Positions 42,443-54,412 are shown, counted from the stretch's first letter. The stretch: 64,000 bases of DNA from Aricia agestis (GCF_905147365.1 NC_056423.1:12256501-12320500); one strand, 5' to 3'. A program made the numbers and translations. Notes: generated from the sequence alone by a model not told the origin.

Positions 42443-42630
42443 TATAGGTCTACCAGAATCTGATGGCATTTACTGCGAAAGTTAATTGGAATAAAAAAAA
42501 TGATCCATTTTTTCCTTATACTGGCTGATTCTGTGTGTGAAACATGCAAATATTAAAATTTATACAATGATCAAGGATATTTTTTGAAAATCTGCCATCA
42601 AAATTTGCCATCAGATCCTGGTAGACTTAT
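42443..42630. mobile_element. MITE with TAGGTCTACCAGAATCTGATGG ends, copy 1
   Basis: Terminal inverted repeats of about 24 bp (TAGGTCTACCAGAATCTGAT and ATCAGATCCTGGTAGACTTA). The internal CATGCAAATATTAAAATTTA and CAATGATCAAGGATATTTTT blocks are shared with the copy at 48,339-48,552. Confidence 0.75.
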
Positions 42631-45130
42631 AATAACATGGCTGATGATGATGAAATATTGTTAATCAAACTCGTTTCTATGTTACGATAGACACACAGAT
42701 GTCATGTCAAACTCATTATGACCTATTTCTTCTTGAGGGTTAAAAAGCATGGCGAAGCTTTCTATCAGCAAAACCAAATAGTGGCAACACTTAATGTTAT
42801 GCACTGTTTAGTTCCGCTTCATTTGAGAGCTGCTTAACTTATTCAGCTTTCCACATTACCTTTATTGCCTCACCATAAGGGCTATTCTCCGGTAGCTCCA
42901 TGGGAACGGACGGAAGTGACTCAACCATTGTTAGAGTTACAAAATTGGTCTGGGCTGACTAATGAACGCAGCTGGGTTTTGATGTGAAAGATCTGATAGA
43001 TTGGTCTGTCAACGTTGGGTTGGCCAGCATAATGATAATAACTGCTCAGTCCATATTATATGCACAGACTGCGTCCTACTTCATCACTTGGAAGTTGGAA
43101 CTGGAGGGGATCTACCATCAACATGCTAGCTACCTACCAATAACGTGTATAACCCAGAAAAATCCGAAACTTTTTAGTAAATAAAGATAAGGAAATAGGA
43201 ATTATTCACCAAAAAATACATTCATTATGTCTTAGGCAACCCTAATTTCTGAAATAAGTTTTAACTTGTTCTTCAACCTTAATTATATTATATAAAAAGT
43301 ACTCTGTGTTCAAAAATCAGATCTATCTATTGACTATAGATTTTTATCATTTATAGAAAGTAAAAAACTCTTTTAGTGCTGAAAAACTGATTTTGTTTGT
43401 AAATCTATCCATGCTACAACCTCAAAAACTTAACCCGCATAACTTTAGGGTTTTAACACTTACCTATTGTTGCCCTAAAAACGAGTCCTATTGTCCTGCA
43501 ATAGGGGTCGAGCATTCGTCAACAAAATAACTCCCCTCTTTGTGAAATGGTGCATAGCCATGATTGCCTCAACGATTCCGAACCCGATGGATGACCATGT
43601 TTGCAAACCTGTTAATAGCATGCACAATCGATCATGTGTAAACCTTTTTACTAATATTATAAACTAGACGTTCCGCGCGGCTTCGCCCGCATAAATTAAA
43701 TATTTCCCGGGAAAGGACTAAAGGCTACTTTTTCCCGAAAAAATATTCCCGTGCGATAAGCTAATTTCGGCGTATAAGAGCACTCCAATCAATTCTGGAT
43801 AATTAAAGAGGAAAAAAGCGAAGACATCAAGAGAATCCGAAGCTTTTCAGTCTTTGGATGGATTTGAATGTAATTATATCGGGAAATACCACCCTCTTGC
43901 AACTGATCAATAATTTGCAAGAGGGTGGGGGATTCAAAGCAGAAAACAATGACCAACTGAAATAGATAGGTGATAAACCTAACATGATTAGTGCCAGAAA
44001 ATAGAATTTACATACCACGTAGAATTAACATTTTTAGTTTTGTTAGTCTTGCTAAAACTCGAGAACAGCCGAACCAATTTGCTAATTGTGGCCTTAAAAT
44101 ATTCTTGGAAGTCTAGGGAAGGAGGGAAGTGGTGGAATAATGGTCAATCATTGCAGATCGTACTTCATAAGATCATAGATCCAACATGTATGGATGTATG
44201 CCATTAATTTAATAGCCAATAGCCATACCTATAATTTGATTTAGGTAAATAGAGCCTGCGCGCTGCAGATATTAATTAAGAGTGATCGTGCTCCTTATCT
44301 GACACAAATCTTAATGGACACCACTATTACGCCATATATGGACATAATTAAGATTTCCGTCGATCATTTAACGTTATTGATGATCTAGGGATATTGAAAT
44401 ACTAAATTAGCTGAGTTTTTCTGATGAGAAATTGATCATCGCAATTCGCAGAATCCACAAGTTCCCAAGTTTCGCTAAGTTTATGCTGTAACATGAGTTT
44501 TATCTTTACTGAAACTTAGGCAAAATAGCCAATAGACAAATGGTTCATTGGTCCCTCTAGGTCCATAAAGTATATTTGTTTCTCTGGCATTTAGAGCCAT
44601 ATTAGGTTGTTGAATTTTGCCTAGATAGCCAATTCATATAATTTGAGATAATGCATACAGTGGACTCTCGTCTAATTTTGACAATTGACCATAACTTTAA
44701 CTTTAACCACGCCTCTGGTGCAACCCACACTTAAAAGTTAATTTAGATTTAGCTGTCGAGAATCCATACTTATATTGTAAATGCGAAAGTATATAAGATA
44801 AGACAATATAAACGATAAAAAAGCATACTTATTATGAAATCTGTAATTATAATATCATCAAAAATATTTAATCAATAATTGAAAGTCTCTTAATTCACAA
44901 GAATGCTTCTAGTTCAGAAATGGTGTGTACTAAAATTTGCACTCTATCCACAAAATTCAGATTAGCAACATTAAAAATTCAGCCAAGTTATAATATTATA
45001 CAGTGAGTTCCGTTTGTCGGAGCAACTAGGAGCAGGTGTGCTGCTAACTCGCAGACAGGAGTGGTTATTTAATGAATATGATAAATTTTAACTTAACATT
45101 TTGCCATTCTTATTAGCTTGACTTTATAAT
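42631..45130. other. Sequence with only small repeat fragments
   Basis: Holds a Helitron-like piece at about 43,665-43,770 (CTAGACGTTCCGCGCGGCTT), a 14-bp perfect hairpin at 43,889-43,928 (CCACCCTCTTGCAA / TTGCAAGAGGGTGG, 12-nt loop), a family-B scrap at about 44,035-44,130, and the TTTAACCACGCCTCTGGTGC end of another MITE at 44,690-44,730. No exon was recognised. Confidence 0.45.
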
Positions 45131-45133
45131 AAA

Positions 45134-45386
45134 CAGGGTGTAACAAAACTAAGTGATAATACTTTAGGGTGTGTACGTGCTCCTTGTAGAGAGTTCATTG
45201 TGAAAGTAGCAGTGCTGGAAGACCTTTTTTCTTCACTTTTGAATGGGCAATCGCCCCGTCACGAGTTTCCCCATACAAAAGTGAAAAAAATGGTCTTTCA
45301 GCGCTGTTACTTTTACAGTGAACTCTCTACGAGGAACAAATACACACCCTTAAGTATTAACACAATTAGTTTTGTTACACCCTGTA
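45134..45386. mobile_element. GTGTAAC fold-back MITE, complete copy
   Basis: Ends CAGGGTGTAACAAAACTAAG and TTTTGTTACACCCTG. The inner arms CTTGTAGAGAGTTCATTGTG and CACTTTTGAATGGG have mirror partners. About 250 bp with no ORF. Confidence 0.8.
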
Positions 45387-45423
45387 TACTAAAGTCTAGA
45401 CTCTAGAACTTAGAAGACCCCTG

Positions 45424-45623
45424 AACGCACATTTTGCCAAAATTCGTTCGCAAGGGAACAGTACATTTTTCCGCTATAAAAAGTATCCTATGTCCTTTCT
45501 CGGGACTCAAAGTAACTTCATGCGTTTCAGCCAAATCGGTTTAGCGGTTTGGGCGTGAAGATGTGCGTGGGCGTGTACAGACAGACAGGCACTTTCGCAT
45601 TTATAATATTATTAGTATGGATT
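45424..45623 (-). mobile_element. Helitron-like CTAG family copy
   Basis: ATTTTGCCAAAATTCGTTCG, CTATGTCCTTTCTCGGGACT, CAAATCGGTTTAGCGGTTTG, AGACAGACAGGCACTTTCGC, ATTTATAATATTATTAGTAT. The CTAG end is lost. Confidence 0.6.
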
Positions 45624-45951
45624 GTTCAAAAGATCATTTTTACAGCTACGAGTAGGCTGGCATGCGAGTAATGTAACATGAAACAAAATGGCGGAAAATG
45701 ATACTGGGTGCGAAATGTTGTAGCCGTTGTAAGTGGATAAATTGTAGCAATAGTCCAGTATTGTTCTGGCGACAACTTTCTAACTGCCTTTCTCTCTGTT
45801 TTAAATTTAAAGTGCAGGACTTAGATTCGAGTAAAATGCACGTTTTTACCAAATTGCAGTTGGCAGTTTAGTTACGAATCAATTCAAATAAAAATAATAA
45901 AATTGGCACGTTACAATTTTTCTTTTTGAATTTCGAATCAATATTGTTTTA

Positions 45952-46440
45952 GAGTTCCGTACCCAAACGGCAAAAACGGGACCCTATTACTATAATTCCG
46001 TTGTCTCTCTGTCTGCCCGTCTGTCTGTCTGTCTCAAGAGCCTGTATCTCAAGAATCACTATCTGATCTGTGCCAGAAGTCTAGCTATAGCTAGACTTCT
46101 GAAATTTGCACAGATCGTGTAAGTATTTCTGTTGCTATAACAACAGATACTAAAAATAAAATTAAAATGTAAGGGGGGGCTCCTATAGGGTCATATGGCA
46201 ATCGTTATTTTTTGGCCTTTTTGCACGTAATCAATCGTAGCTACAGGTAGTTAAAATATTCACAAAATCCATAAAGAACATTAAATTTTGCGTTTTAATA
46301 AGTAATTATTAATTTAAAATAAAATAAATATTAAAGGGGGCTCGGCCATACAAAAACATAATTTTTGTGTAAGTTTTCGCTCTATAACGGTATGGAAGTT
46401 GGAACCCGTCGTGCACGAGTTCGACTCGCACTTGGCCAAT
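45952..46440 (+). mobile_element. GGTTCCGTA repeat family, copy 2
   Basis: AGTTCCGTACCCAAACGGCA, GGGACCCTATTACTATAATT, a (GTCT)n run, TAACAACAGATACTAAAAAT, and TCGTGCACGAGTTCGACTCG CACTTGG. Same orientation and layout as 26,053-26,523. Confidence 0.6.
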
Positions 46441-46709
46441 TTTTATCATTATCATCAGTCATCACAAATAATATACCTACGTTAAAAACTTTAGTGCTCG
46501 TTGAGGTTATCAATACAATCAGACTTTCTTAACATGAAAAGATTTTAACGAATAAAATCTTTTAATTACGACGCACCACTTAAAAAGGATAAGATAAAAA
46601 CAGATGTCGGTCACCAACTCACCAATCAGCATCCACCCTTATAGATAAGGGAGGAATCAGAAGATTTTTAAAAGGGTCGACTTCAAAAATATATTTAACA
46701 ATAATTTAA

Positions 46710-46893
46710 AACTAGAGGACGCCCGCAATTTAAATGGTTTATAGCGCGGGAACCGTACATTTTTCCGGGATAAACAGTATCCTATGTCCTTTCCCGGGAC
46801 TCTAAGTATCTCTGTACCAAATTTCAGCAAAATCGGTTCAGCGGTTTAGGCGTGAAGAGGTAACAAACAGACAGACACATTTATATGGATAGA
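46710..46893 (-). mobile_element. Helitron-like CTAG family copy
   Basis: CTAGAGGACGCCCGCAATTT, GCGCGGGAACCGTACATTTT, ATCCTATGTCCTTTCCCGGG, AATTTCAGCAAAATCGGTTC, GTGAAGAGGTAACAAACAG, ATTTATATGGAT. Well preserved. Confidence 0.7.
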
Positions 46894-46920
46894 CAAAACA
46901 CTATAATATTGTAAAATATA

Positions 46921-47174
46921 CAGGTGTAACAAAAGTAAGTGATAATACATTAGGGTGTGCATATTGTGTTCCTTGTAGAAAGTTCACTGTGAAAGTAGCA
47001 GCACTGAAAGACCAATTTTTTTTCACTTTTGTATGGGCAAGCAACGTCATGAGTTTCCCCATACAAAAGGGAAACAGTTTTTCGAGCTTTCAGCGCTGCT
47101 ACTTTTATAGTGAACTCTCAACGAGGAACACGTACACTCCCTGAAGTATTATCACTTAGTTTTGTTACATTCTG
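46921..47174. mobile_element. GTGTAAC fold-back MITE, complete copy
   Basis: Flanked by TATA on both sides; ends CAGGTGTAACAAAAGTAAG and TTTTGTTACATTCTG. The centre is TTTTTTTCACTTTTGTATGGG / CCCCATACAAAAGGGAAAC. Supports a TA target for this family. Confidence 0.8.
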
Positions 47175-47384
47175 TATAACGGAGTATCGGTGTGTCTGTA
47201 AGTTGCAATTTCAAGCTTAATCGACAAAACCAATTTTGTATAGAGATTCTTTAAGAGACGGAAAAGCACATAGGATAGTTTTTAGGCAAAATGTGCGGTT
47301 CCAGCGCGACAAGACTTGCCGTGCAAACTGCAACAAAGTGGCGGGCAACATCCAGTAGTAAAGTAATAGTTTATTCTGTAAAGT

Positions 47385-47756
47385 CCGACACGGCTTTAAA
47401 TGAACGTGGGCGGGGGCGCTGCTGGTAAAGGAGAACTGTCAAAAATGGCGTTTTTGTATGATGACAGCGTTAGTTCCTTTTTTCGCCACGTGCATTTAAA
47501 GCCGCTATCCCCAACCCGCGGCTTTATTTGTGGCCCGCGTGGTGTTAAGCAATTTTGAAATTCACGCCCACCGGCAAAATAACGTCTACGTGATAGTCGT
47601 TAAATTTTTTCCACTTTTAAATCGTTAATTTTTAAGAATATTGTTATTTTTTAACCCGAAACAAATTTTGTTGCGGCCGGGATACCAATAACAAAACAAG
47701 TTTGTGGCCCGCATGAAAAAAAAGGTTAAGGACCACTGATTTAAAGTCTTGTCGAG
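47385..47756. mobile_element. GACAAG fold-back MITE interrupted by a hAT-like element
   Basis: Left arm CCGACACGGCTTTAAATGAA CGTGGGCGGGGGC and right arm GCCACGTGCATTTAAAG..TCTTGTCGAG are the same family as 22,934-23,064. The element at 47,502-47,738 splits the right arm and duplicated 8 bp of it (ATTTAAAG). Confidence 0.75.
47502..47738. mobile_element. hAT-like MITE with perfect 8-bp target duplication
   Basis: 237 bp from CCGCTATCCCCAACCCGCGG to AAAAGGTTAAGGACCACTG, flanked by ATTTAAAG at 47,494-47,501 and 47,739-47,746. 8-bp duplications and CAGTGGTCCCCAAC-like ends (better seen in the relative at 57,958-58,230) are standard for hAT elements. No transposase. Confidence 0.85.
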
Positions 47757-47984
47757 CTCTAATCTGTATAATACCTGTCAAAATATAAGGAGTACCTACG
47801 ATGAAAAGCCATACAGCAGAATGCGCATAACAATAGGATCGTGGAATTCTTGCGATTATTTCGGCTCTGAGTCAGCTGATGCATAATAATATTTGTAGGT
47901 CAACGATCCAAACAAATTTCTAAATCAGCAGTTTGGAATCAGCTGATAAAATATAAACCACACCCTCTAGTAATAAAATGATCT

Positions 47985-48160
47985 ATGGTTGATTCAGACT
48001 GCAACGCGACGCGTAGATGCATTTCTAAATTTATATGGATTTGACAGATTCGCAAGACGCGACGTCTCAACTCTCACGCAATTGAAATCTGTCAAATCCA
48101 TACAAATTTAAGCCGCACCGCGCCTCGGCTCGTCGCGTTGCGGTCTGAATTGACCCTTAG
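47985..48160. mobile_element. Fold-back MITE, GCAACGCGACGCGTAGATGC family, copy 2
   Basis: TTGATTCAGACTGCAACGCG, GTAGATGCATTTCTAAATTT and ATGGATTTGACAGATT mirror to CGTCGCGTTGCGGTCTGAAT TGACCCTTAG. Part of the right arm (AAGCCGCACCGCGCCTCGGC) has changed, so the hairpin is imperfect. Confidence 0.7.
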
Positions 48161-48338
48161 TGTGTTTACAGACGCAGACATACAATATTTGTTGTATTTG
48201 TCTGTCAAGCAACATTTCTAACGTTTTATACAAGAACAAAACATTGTAAAACCATAATGTCTTTGTAAAACCATAATAATGTAAGCTCTGGATCTGTTTA
48301 TATGACAAGGGTATATTTAAAGTACCTAAGTATAATAT

Positions 48339-48552
48339 ATAGGTCTACCAGAATCTGATGGCAAAAAGTAAGAAAATAAGACTCTAGCAATACCAGGGTA
48401 ATTGGAATATTAACATTTTGATCCTTTTTTTCCTTTAGCGGCTTATATTATTTTGTGTGTGAAACATGCAAATATAAAAATTTATCCAATGATCAAGGAT
48501 ATTTTTTGAAAATCTGCTGTCAAAATTTGCCATCAGATTCTGGTAGAACTAT
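48339..48552. mobile_element. MITE with TAGGTCTACCAGAATCTGATGG ends, copy 2
   Basis: Same ends and internal blocks as 42,443-42,630 (ATAGGTCTACCAGAATCTGA .. AATGATCAAGGATATTTTTT .. CATCAGATTCTGGTAGAACT), with about 25 bp of extra internal sequence. Confidence 0.75.
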
Positions 48553-48602
48553 AATTATTATTATGTAATAATATTTTAATAATGCATATTCATATAGCTG
48601 TT

Positions 48603-48664
48603 TTGTTTCTGAGAATTTATTAAGTTTACCATCTATGGTAAACTTAATAAATTCTCAGAAACAA
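48603..48664. repeat. Perfect 30-bp-arm palindrome with 2-bp spacer
   Basis: TTGTTTCTGAGAATTTATTA AGTTTACCAT, spacer CT, then its exact reverse complement. Able to extrude as a cruciform. No TIR family relation found. Confidence 0.9.
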
Positions 48665-49310
48665 GAATAAAAATAAACGGCAATGACCCGAAACGATAAA
48701 CAAATCTGGTAAAGTAACAAAACTGAATCATATTCGTTAAAAGTGAATCACTTTGCGTATGTCTGTCGATTTGTTTGTAAAACAAAACCAGAGAGCGTAG
48801 CGTAAAAACTAAACATAATAGTAGATAGATTAGGAACCTAATCAGCAAAATCCTTGCACTGTATCCATTCACATAAAAAAAACAAACGTCACGCGTTGAC
48901 ACGTTCGAACTTCGAAATTTAAAATTTGACAGCGCTTTTTTATGGCGCGAAGCGCGCGGGCGCCTGGCTGCCGGCCGCCATGACACTGAGGCGTCAAATG
49001 CAAACGCGCCCTGCGCCCGCGCATACATTTACATAATCATTATTGTTGGTCCTGTATGCCATGCGTTCTTTAGTGAGGGGGCATGTCGATAGCTTATTAT
49101 TTTCGCTAACGCTTTTGTTTATAAAGTTCATTGAACTGTGACGTTGGGGTTTATAAATTACGATAAGCGAAACATAGGAAGTTGATCTAAATTATAATAT
49201 TGAAATATATTTATAGTCATTACTCACGTTTAAATTGCAAATGTCTCTAAGTTTAATATTAACCAACTAATAATTCCATTTTACAATAAACTACGACTTA
49301 CGAGCATCTT
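48665..49310. other. GC-rich patch and flanks, no supported gene
   Basis: The segment 48,935-49,025 is markedly GC-rich (CGCGAAGCGCGCGGGCGCC, GCGCCCTGCGCCCGCGCAT), in contrast to both sides. A 131-residue open frame crosses it on the minus strand but its composition changes abruptly and shows no domain. A promoter or CpG-rich relic is possible. Confidence 0.3.
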
Positions 49311-49491
49311 TGCAACGTGACTAGGCGATGCGATGCATTTTTAAATTTGTCATTCAAAACTGAACTTAAGTTATTACCCAAGAAGACACACATTGAATTG
49401 ACAAACTTTCCTTGGTGTTGGTCATAGCCAATTTTGAATGGCTCATTTAAAAATACATCGCATCGTCTCCTCACGTTGAAAACTCAACTCA
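49311..49491. mobile_element. Diverged fold-back related to the GCGATGC family
   Basis: GCAACGTGACTAGGCGATGC and GATGCATTTTTAAATTTG pair with AAAAATACATCGCATCGTC and CACGTTGAAA about 130 bp on. Similar in plan to 12,729-12,890 but too diverged to be sure of common origin. Confidence 0.5.
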
Positions 49492-49819
49492 ACATTTATA
49501 CGAAAATATATTACTAAAACATAATTGTAAACGAATAGTAGAAACATCTAAACCTATAATTTAAGCATTTTAAACTACTGAATCAAATTTACGTCCGCAT
49601 TATAAAAATCGTCTTTGTTACCTTATCGAAGTTATAAGTGGGATATTGGGCAATGGTCTATTGTCGCTTTATCACATCATAATATACTTGTTAGTGAGCG
49701 TATAGTGTATACCTTTATTAGAGTAGATATTAGGTTCGGACTTCGGCTCTGGACTATAAATTCAAGAATCCGAAATGTGCAGCAAAATATAGAGCAATGA
49801 AAGTAGGTTTAATATTAAA

Positions 49820-50010
49820 CAGGGTATAACAAGATGCTAATACTTTAGGGTGAGTATGTGTCCCTCGTACAATGTCACAGTGAAAATAGCATCGCTGAAA
49901 GAGTTATTGTAATTTTGCCTTCTAACGCTAAAAATTACCTTTTTCAGCGCTGCCACTGTCACAGTAAGCTCATCATAAGGGACACCCTAAAATATTATTA
50001 CTTATTTTTG
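49820..50010. mobile_element. GTGTAAC fold-back MITE, diverged short copy
   Basis: CAGGGTATAACAAGATGCTA, TTTAGGGTGAGTATGTGTCC and CAGCGCTGCCACTGTCACAG keep the plan; the central CACTTTTGTATGGG palindrome is replaced. Right end ACTTATTTTTGTTATGGC. Confidence 0.6.
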
Positions 50011-50974
50011 TTATGGCACATATTATTATTACCTAATATAGGTATTAATAGTAAAATTAAATAGTTACAGTGCTTTTTACCGGTGTATCCGTATCACATA
50101 ATTAGTCTCTGTCAGGTTTATAGTATCATCGAATGTGAGGTCTATTTTTTATCGAACGCTTTATCGATACTATCCCGATGTCCCATCCCTATTTTAGGAC
50201 GTGCTAAAGACAGAAGCAGTGACTCGCACTTCGCAGTCGGCGACACAAATAAACTAAACTTTTGTTTTCGTTGTTAATTGTCAGAAGGAATTTTGGGATA
50301 TTATGTCTCTTATGCCTGATTTCTAAGGATAGTTCTTCTTTTAATGTTAGTAAGCAATCGGCATATCTATGGTGACAGGATTGTCGATTTTCTAGCGCTT
50401 TTCATTGGCAAAATTTTCATTTAGCCAAATAAATACGCCAGCGAAAAAATTAATCCCAATAAAAATGGCAGACATCGGACACAAATTTTACAATGAGTTA
50501 AGAAAGTTAAAAAAAACTTAAAAGATTCCAATTTAAACGAAATTAAGCTACAGCAAATAAAATACAGAATAAAGCCGTTATAAAACAAGATATAATGTTT
50601 TAATTAAGATTATTTTTACACCTGAGTTTATTCAAAACCGGTCAAGTCAACCTGTTATCCTTGGAGGAGCTTTCCAATGTAAAAAAATACTGACACTAAA
50701 AGCTTTAACACGTCATCATCATCAAAATTATTGCGCAAAAACTATGAAAATATACAGGCTGTTTCAAGTAAGGTATACTAAGCCTAAAGGGGGTGACTAA
50801 AGGAGCCATTCTGAACAACTTTTGCTCTACGACTTTTGGAAATTCGCGAAAAAATTTTTCCTTTCCATAGAGTATAGACCATAGTAAAAAAGTTGATGGA
50901 TGATTGATGGATGGATGGAAGACCAACAAAGTTCATGGATTTTTTTTCGTGAATAATACTACCTCTAGAATCTA

Positions 50975-51095
50975 GATGACGCGGTGAACTTCGTATCACT
51001 TCGTCCTAATATAAACCTTAATGGACTTCCACGAATATTTCAAGGTTAAAATTAGCCAAATCGGTTCAGCCGTTCTCGAGTAGTGAGACTAACAA
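50975..51095 (-). mobile_element. Short CTAG-ending repeat (family B), degraded
   Basis: CTAGATGACGCGGTGAACTT, CGTATCACTTCGTCC, GGACTTCCACGAATATTTCA, AATCGGTTCAGCCGTTCTCG. One end lost. Confidence 0.5.
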
Positions 51096-51558
51096 AAAAA
51101 GTAATTTTTATTTTTTCGCGACTACAATACCTACTTTTCGCCGAAGGATTCTTCATTCTACGCACACTGAATTTAATGGTATTTTTAGTCCACAGAAATG
51201 ATCGTATTTTTTTTACATTCGCTTGAAAAACGTAACCCTAATTTTGACTTAGTTGGATAAAATTTGCACTAAATCGTTCTCAGAACCTTTGTTATACACC
51301 ATTAGCAAACTTTATTCCCATACGGCACATCATTATTCCAAACACACGACAACAAAGCACACGAATGGCATCTATTATGGCTCATGATGTTGTGGACTTC
51401 GTAAAGCTTACGTTTAGCGCGGAAACCATACATTTTTCTGCCATATAGCATCTTTCCTGTGTTCTACTATAACTGTGCATCATCAAAATCGGTCCAGACT
51501 TTACGGAGTCATTCTATTTCACAGTTTGTTACTTGATGTTGCCTGCAACTTCATAATG

Positions 51559-51955
51559 ATTAAGGTGACGCCGAGTTTAAGTAAAAAAAACCGTGTTGGA
51601 TATGTTTTAGATTGCTTGTTTTTGTCGCGTAATTTAAAAACCATAAATATATTTCATATAAGCTATGGGCAAATTCAAGTGTATGCTTGAACCAATTTAT
51701 GTACAAATTTTGGAAGCTTAAATCACTCTCCTCTGTTGGCAAAATACGAATCCCTTTTTTTACAGAGGTCTCTTTAATTGATTATTCTGTGTTATAAAAA
51801 AGTTGACCAATCGTGTTATGCTATGGGTAATTCAAAGACAAAGACATGATGAATACTGACAATGAACCGTAATTTCTTAGCTTTAGTCATTGCTGAGAAT
51901 AATCGACATCGCTACAGCCAAATTATCAAGGCGTTAATGTCGCCTTAATGACACA
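51559..51955. mobile_element. Repeat family E, copy 3
   Basis: TTAAGGTGACGCCGAGTTTA at the start and GTTAATGTCGCCTTAATG at the end, with TTTTTGTCGCGTAATTTAAA, ACAAATTTTGGAAGCTTAAA and AAGTTGACCAATCGTGTTAT inside. Uninterrupted here, so it gives the unbroken plan of the family (about 400 bp). Confidence 0.65.
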
Positions 51956-52149
51956 CAGAATTGGCAATGATATTATACTTAATGAAAATAAAAAAATTTA
52001 AACCCATATACTTTCTAATAAATGTTAGGAATCAGAACGAATACTATTAAACTTTTGCGTACAGCTTTAATGAACTAGATAAACACAAAATTTTCTAACA
52101 CTGATCACGCACTGATGAATTATGGTTAAGAACACTATAGATCATATCA

Positions 52150-52616
52150 GCTTTAAAGAGGAGTCCACACCGCCGTTTTTCTATACAAACGTTGTGTTTC
52201 CTCCCTTCCTTCCTTCCTCCCTGGATAATGCCGGTAGAGTTATGATTTTTTTCCTGAATATCTATGGCCACTATTAGCATGTCCCTATATCTTCTTTTTT
52301 TCATATTTTTATTATTAAAAAAATAAGTACATCCAAAAAAACACACCCGACAATACTGGCTAGAATATACAAAAAAAAAACATAGGAACACAGCTCAAGC
52401 CTTGCTTTAATTCTTAATGAAAAAAGTACTTAAATCGGTTAAGTTTTGGAGAAGGAATCTGCGGACAACGAATCGAAGATTTTCTGTTCTTTTATTAGAA
52501 CTTTTGTCGTGTTGTCTCTATCGCGCTCTGCGGTGGGAGACTTGAGATTGGTGAGACAGCAATACATTTTCAAATACCTATTTTCAATTTCTCTCGCCCT
52601 TGGAGTATCCTCTTAA
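52150..52616. mobile_element. Half copy of the 950-bp TTAA fold-back
   Basis: Corresponds to the right arm of 8,483-9,434: GTCCACACCGCCGTTTTTC, GGATAATGCCGGTAGAGTTA, CACAGCTCAAGCCTTGCTTT, CTCTATCGCGCTCTGCGGTG, then TGGAGTATCCTC bounded by TTAA at 52,613-52,616. The left arm is absent. Confidence 0.75.
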
Positions 52617-54412
52617 CCAAATTAACTAAATCAAAATCGGTCCACCTGTTTCTTTTGTTCCCTTCGTTTTCTCCGCAAGTAATAATCCCAATTCCCAATA
52701 TGGACTTATAAAAGTAGGCCTTAATTTTTTGCAATAGGGTTAAGTTATTAAGAAGACACTTTTGGGTAAGGAACCTTTAAAACCAATATTTATAAATCCG
52801 TACTTTTAGGTCATTTACGCAATGTATGACCTCAAAAGTAGCCTATCTCCACACATGATCTTAAATTTGAGAATTACGTAAAAATAATTGTATGGTAGAG
52901 CTTTTTGTAAATAAGTTCCACAATCCACAGTGTAATAAATTTTAAATCTTAACTCGTTTGTCATTTTACATATTTTCGTATATTATATACTTAATATATG
53001 GACACAACACATTAAAGAGATCAGGACCCCTATCATTAACTTTGTCAAAACCTGAGCTAATCCGTGCAGGTATGTAAACAGTTGTAAAGTGAGTGGTTCT
53101 GTTTCGGTATCATTTGCACTTTTACTTCTTAATGGTTTTAACCTGTAATATTTGTCTCTGAACTGGATTAAGAAATGTCAAACACGAACGTCAAATTTGA
53201 CTAACGGAATTGTTTTTTTTTTAGGAATTGAAATGGCTTAGCCATAACGACTAACGGAAAAATTGTAAATCAAGATGAAAATATAGTTTAAAAAAAGATT
53301 GATATTTTTTATTATAAAATATACTATTTTCTAATATATAACGTGGTCAATGTAGGAATAGTTACTTTTGCACCGATTTATTGTATTTAAAGGTAATTAT
53401 TATAAATGTGTAAATGGTTTTATTTATATTTTTTGGTATTTTATAAGCCCTTTATGAAAACACTGAGAAAATAACACTCCTTCATGTTTATATTATCACA
53501 AGCATGGCGATCTAGAGGAGAAAGAATTCTCTGACATTGGCAACTAACTGAGTCGGCAATTAAAAAAGAGAAGAAGAAGGAGACAAAAAAAAAAGATAAT
53601 TAGATATTGTTATTAAGTTTATAGAGATTATGTTTTAAGCAAGAAATTGATAAGTTTATTATATCCTATACCTATTTGATACCTACGCTAAATAATCTAC
53701 CATGAAAAAGTCTTAGAAATGCATCAAACTTGTGGATTACAATTACATGCATTACAACAGAGTTGATGTCATGAGTTGAACATAGTTTGTTGAACTTGAA
53801 CTCATTCTTGAACACCTACGTTTTTTTGAGCTTTCAAATAGTTATTATTGTAACATAAACAGGCAATTTATAAGTTTAATAATCCCCTTTTCGTGCCTTG
53901 TAAGGCATTTTACATTATTAGTACTGTGTACGCTGAACCAAATATTTTTCAGGATAAAGGATGATTGCTAACACTGAGATACTATAAGTACTACATTTTA
54001 TAATAAAGAATTGCAAGTGTAATGATGACGAAGTCCTAGGAAGATAATATATATTCACTCAAAAGCTTTAATTAAAAGAAATTTAATAAATACTCGTTTT
54101 TAAATGTTTTTTCATTTATTTTCTCACTTAAATATACCTTAGATACATATTCATACACAGCTTTCATCAATAGGTACTACATTTGTCTTAAACCTTATTA
54201 ACAACCTAGTATCAGATAGGCAAGTGTTAAATCTCTTTTATATTATACTTATAAAAATATTTATACAGCGGAAATCTTAAACAAGGTCTTGTCACTTAAA
54301 ATCAAAGAAGATGAATCAAATATCCCTTGTGTAAATATTAATTTATTATTATTAAAGGAGTTCAAATACCAACTTTTGATGAAAGATAAAAACAATATTA
54401 TAATTTCAGACT
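52617..54412. other. Sequence without recognised features
   Basis: 1.8 kb of AT-rich sequence. I see no repeat shared with the rest of the window and no exon-like block. Confidence 0.45.

Noticed and set aside
48633..49028. 131-residue minus-strand open frame
   Set aside because: It is the longest open frame of the second half, but composition jumps from GC-rich to AT-rich midway, no domain is visible, and its end coincides with the palindrome at 48,603-48,664.
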